Positions 4,858 to 6,573 of a stretch of 6,573 nucleotides of DNA are shown here, in pieces. The notes beneath the pieces are model-generated. The model ran no database searches. It was not told the origin of the DNA and was given only the letters and a program-made list of their open reading frames with translations. Position numbers and translations under genes: made by a program. Within the stretch, counting starts at the first letter, position 1, and each line of letters opens with the position of its first letter. The DNA comes from UBA1189 sp045126595 (lineage in GTDB: Bacteria > Bacteroidota > Bacteroidia > Bacteroidales > Bacteroidaceae), in the NCBI GenBank assembly GCA_045126595.1, contig JBGVOS010000145.1, positions 1-6,573 of the forward strand. The letters are read 5' to 3'.

Positions 4858-6573
4858 CTACTTCATTATTACCTTGACACTACGTCCTGCGAACTTTACG
4901 ATAGCGGCACTGCCCATAGTGAGATTGGTATTGATGGTTGCCGTTCGGTTTGTTGCGATTGCAGAACCAAGTTTACGACCTGCGGTATCATATACTGTCA
5001 CTTCCGTGTCTTCGGCAAGACCTGTAAGAGTAATTACCCCCTCACCACATTGGATGAATACAGGTGATGCAGATTGAGTAACAATATTGCTACCCTCTTC
5101 AAGAGGCACAATCTTACCAAAGCTGCTCCATGGAGCGGTATTCCTATAGCTTTCGATAGCACTTGCAGGCACATGCAATGTAGCATACTCGGGATAGGAA
5201 TCTTCAAAAGCATCAGATTCTGCTCTCGGGACATCTACCGCATAGCAATACACATCTTGTATCCTCGGGCACCATGAGAAAGCTGCATATCCAATATATT
5301 TCAAGTTTTTAGGGAGTGTAATTGCTGTGAGATTGGTACAGCCATAGAATACACCATCATCATAGTCGCCTATTAAAATCACATTTTCTGGAATTACGAT
5401 AGAGGTTAAGCTGGTGCATTCACTGAATGTTCCTTCTGAAATAACAGTAATACCTTTCGGCAGATTGATAGATGCAAGGCTACTACAACCATAAAATGCC
5501 CATCCTCCTAATGTCGTCAAACTTTGGGGAAGAGCGATAGAGGTGAGGTTACTACAATCAGCAAATGCTTCTTCCCCAATATTTGTCACGCCTTCGGGAA
5601 TGGTAACAGAGATTAGATTACTGCACTCTTCGAAAGCACCTCCTGCAATATTCCGCGTACCTTCCCTTACTGCAATGGAAGTATTCTCAGGCATTTCCCC
5701 TTTATAACAATATAGGATATTGCCAATATAGACTACTCCATCAGGTTGATTGCTCAACCATTCAGTATCATCAAATGCGCCATATTCAATAACAATATCA
5801 TCATTAAGAATAGTTATAGAGCCAAGATTGCTACAATCTGAGAATGCATAGTATCCAATTGACATTACACTCTTAGGTATGACAACGGAGTAAAGCTGAT
5901 TGCAACCATAAAATGCCTCTCCTTCAATTGAAGTCACACTGCTGGGAATAGCGATGGAACCTTGTGCCTTGCCATCAAAAGCATTGTTGCCTATTGTTTC
6001 TACCGTATTCGGTATTACCGTCTGACTTCCTCCTACGAGCAACGTATTGGTTCCCGTTTCGATAATAGCATTGCAATCATTACGCGAATCATACACCTTG
6101 TTGTCCTTATCAACTTGTATCGTACTAAGACTGCTGCCATAGAATGCATTGTCACCAATGCTTGTTACATTCTTGGGAATAACGATACTGAAGAGATTGC
6201 TGCAATCCTTGAATGCGTATTCTCCAATAGAAGTTACACTCTCTGGAATATTTATCGAGTTAAGGGAAGTACAGAATTCGAATGCGCCTTCCCCTATAGA
6301 CATTACACCCTCAGGAATGGTGATAGAATGAAGATATCTGCTAGAACGGAATGCACCTCCTGCAATACCTGTCGTACCCTTTTTGATATCAAAGGAAGTA
6401 ACATCCTTGTATACAATATTATACTCATAAAGCACGTTGCCAGCATAGACTATATCATCGGACTGGTTCTCAAGCCAAGCTGTGCTAAAAAAGGCGTACT
6501 TTCCAATTTCGGTAACACTGCCAGGTATTGTAATGGATGCAAGATTGGTACAATCAGAGAAAGCCCTAGACTC
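4858..6573 (-). CDS. BspA-like leucine-rich-repeat (LRR_5) surface protein, 5' end cut by window edge
   Basis: The frame is open from base 6573 to TAG at 4858-4860 and gives 571 C-terminal residues. A GTG at 6433-6435 lies inside the domain, with clear LRR sequence upstream, so the start is outside the window. Residues 1 to about 445 are a solenoid of roughly 23-residue LRR_5 units with the pattern L-x-SI-x-IP-x-x-VTSIG-x-x-AF-x-x-C, as in Tannerella BspA and related mucosal surface proteins. Two modules with W-L-x-N-Q and VY-x-GN-x-LY interrupt the run (residues 32-75 and 271-314), and a third type has YDSRNDCNAIIETGTNTLLV (161-180). The solenoid ends with ASAIESYRNTAPWSSFGKIV, followed by a 60-80-residue C-terminal domain with VYDTAGRKLG and a final strand VKFAGRSVKVIMK, which resembles type IX secretion sorting domains. 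Family members bind host or matrix proteins; adhesion is inferred here. It is AT-rich and convergent with ispE. Confidence 0.9.
   Translation of the reverse strand, partial: ESRAFSDCTNLASITIPGSVTEIGKYAFFSTAWLENQSDDIVYAGNVLYEYNIVYKDVTSFDIKKGTTGIAGGAFRSSRYLHSITIPEGVMSIGEGAFEFCTSLNSINIPESVTSIGEYAFKDCSNLFSIVIPKNVTSIGDNAFYGSSLSTIQVDKDNKVYDSRNDCNAIIETGTNTLLVGGSQTVIPNTVETIGNNAFDGKAQGSIAIPSSVTSIEGEAFYGCNQLYSVVIPKSVMSIGYYAFSDCSNLGSITILNDDIVIEYGAFDDTEWLSNQPDGVVYIGNILYCYKGEMPENTSIAVREGTRNIAGGAFEECSNLISVTIPEGVTNIGEEAFADCSNLTSIALPQSLTTLGGWAFYGCSSLASINLPKGITVISEGTFSECTSLTSIVIPENVILIGDYDDGVFYGCTNLTAITLPKNLKYIGYAAFSWCPRIQDVYCYAVDVPRAESDAFEDSYPEYATLHVPASAIESYRNTAPWSSFGKIVPLEEGSNIVTQSASPVFIQCGEGVITLTGLAEDTEVTVYDTAGRKLGSAIATNRTATINTNLTMGSAAIVKFAGRSVKVIMK
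5632..5763 (-). repeat. Copy 2 of the 44-residue W-L-x-N-Q module in the LRR protein
   Basis: This encodes residues 271-314 of the fragment, beginning EWLSNQPDGVVYIGN and ending NIAGGAF. Both copies are followed by an SITIPEGV- or SVTIPEGV-type LRR unit, so the duplicated block probably extends beyond the 44 residues. Confidence 0.8.
6349..6480 (-). repeat. Copy 1 of the 44-residue W-L-x-N-Q module in the LRR protein
   Basis: This encodes residues 32-75 of the fragment, beginning AWLENQSDDIVYAGN and ending GIAGGAF. It aligns without gaps to the copy at 5632-5763, with 22 of 44 residues identical by hand count. Identity is concentrated in W-L-x-N-Q, VY-x-GN-x-LY-x-Y and IAGGAF. Confidence 0.8.

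Noticed and set aside
4792..5277. Short plus-strand frames opposite the 3' part of the LRR gene.
   Set aside because: The minus-strand frame has continuous LRR and C-terminal domain sequence; the plus-strand frames have no motif and one begins inside the hairpin.
6433..6435. GTG as the start codon of the LRR protein.
   Set aside because: It sits in the middle of the VYAGNVLYEY motif, and the frame continues upstream with clear LRR sequence to the window edge.
1..6573. Search for a novel defence, mobile or RNA-based system.
   Set aside because: No transposase, integrase, CRISPR repeat, tRNA, reverse transcriptase or toxin-antitoxin-like pair was seen; all substantial coding space is explained by five recognisable protein families.

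Overview
The window reads as chromosomal DNA from a gut-type Bacteroidales bacterium (Bacteroides, Phocaeicola, Prevotella or a relative; I cannot fix the genus). The evidence is TAnnTTTG-type -7 promoter boxes, no recognisable Shine-Dalgarno sites, an A-rich leader, a BspA-type leucine-rich-repeat surface protein, and a secreted M60-like metallopeptidase with an F5/8 type C carbohydrate-binding domain.

Layout. From 1 to 1410 on the minus strand lies the first 470 residues of an M60-like (enhancin-type) zinc peptidase. It has a signal peptide and is cut by the left edge just after its HEWGH zinc motif. Positions 1411-1635 form a divergent promoter region in which two -7 boxes, one per strand, share an identical 12-base sequence. 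Three plus-strand genes follow: a 12-helix MFS transporter of unknown substrate (1636-3009), trmO (tRNA t6A37 N6-methyltransferase, 3084-3794) and ispE (CDP-methylerythritol kinase of the MEP isoprenoid pathway, 3902-4729). A hairpin terminator lies between the transporter and trmO. A perfect 25-bp inverted repeat (4750-4815) separates ispE from a convergent minus-strand gene (4858-6573, open at the right edge) for the C-terminal 571 residues of a BspA-like LRR_5 repeat protein.

The three central genes are visibly GC- and C-rich and look like ordinary core genes. The two flanking genes are AT-richer and encode exported proteins that probably act at the host or mucus interface. trmO and ispE are unrelated in pathway and are probably neighbours by history or shared transcription. 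Two upstream-extended reading frames (MFS from 1540, ispE from 3791) are best shortened to starts at 1636 and 3902. I found no RNA gene, CRISPR array, insertion sequence or attachment site, and no convincing undescribed system. The most interesting points are the C-terminal domain and module duplication of the LRR protein, the twin promoters, and the terminator placed immediately before trmO.
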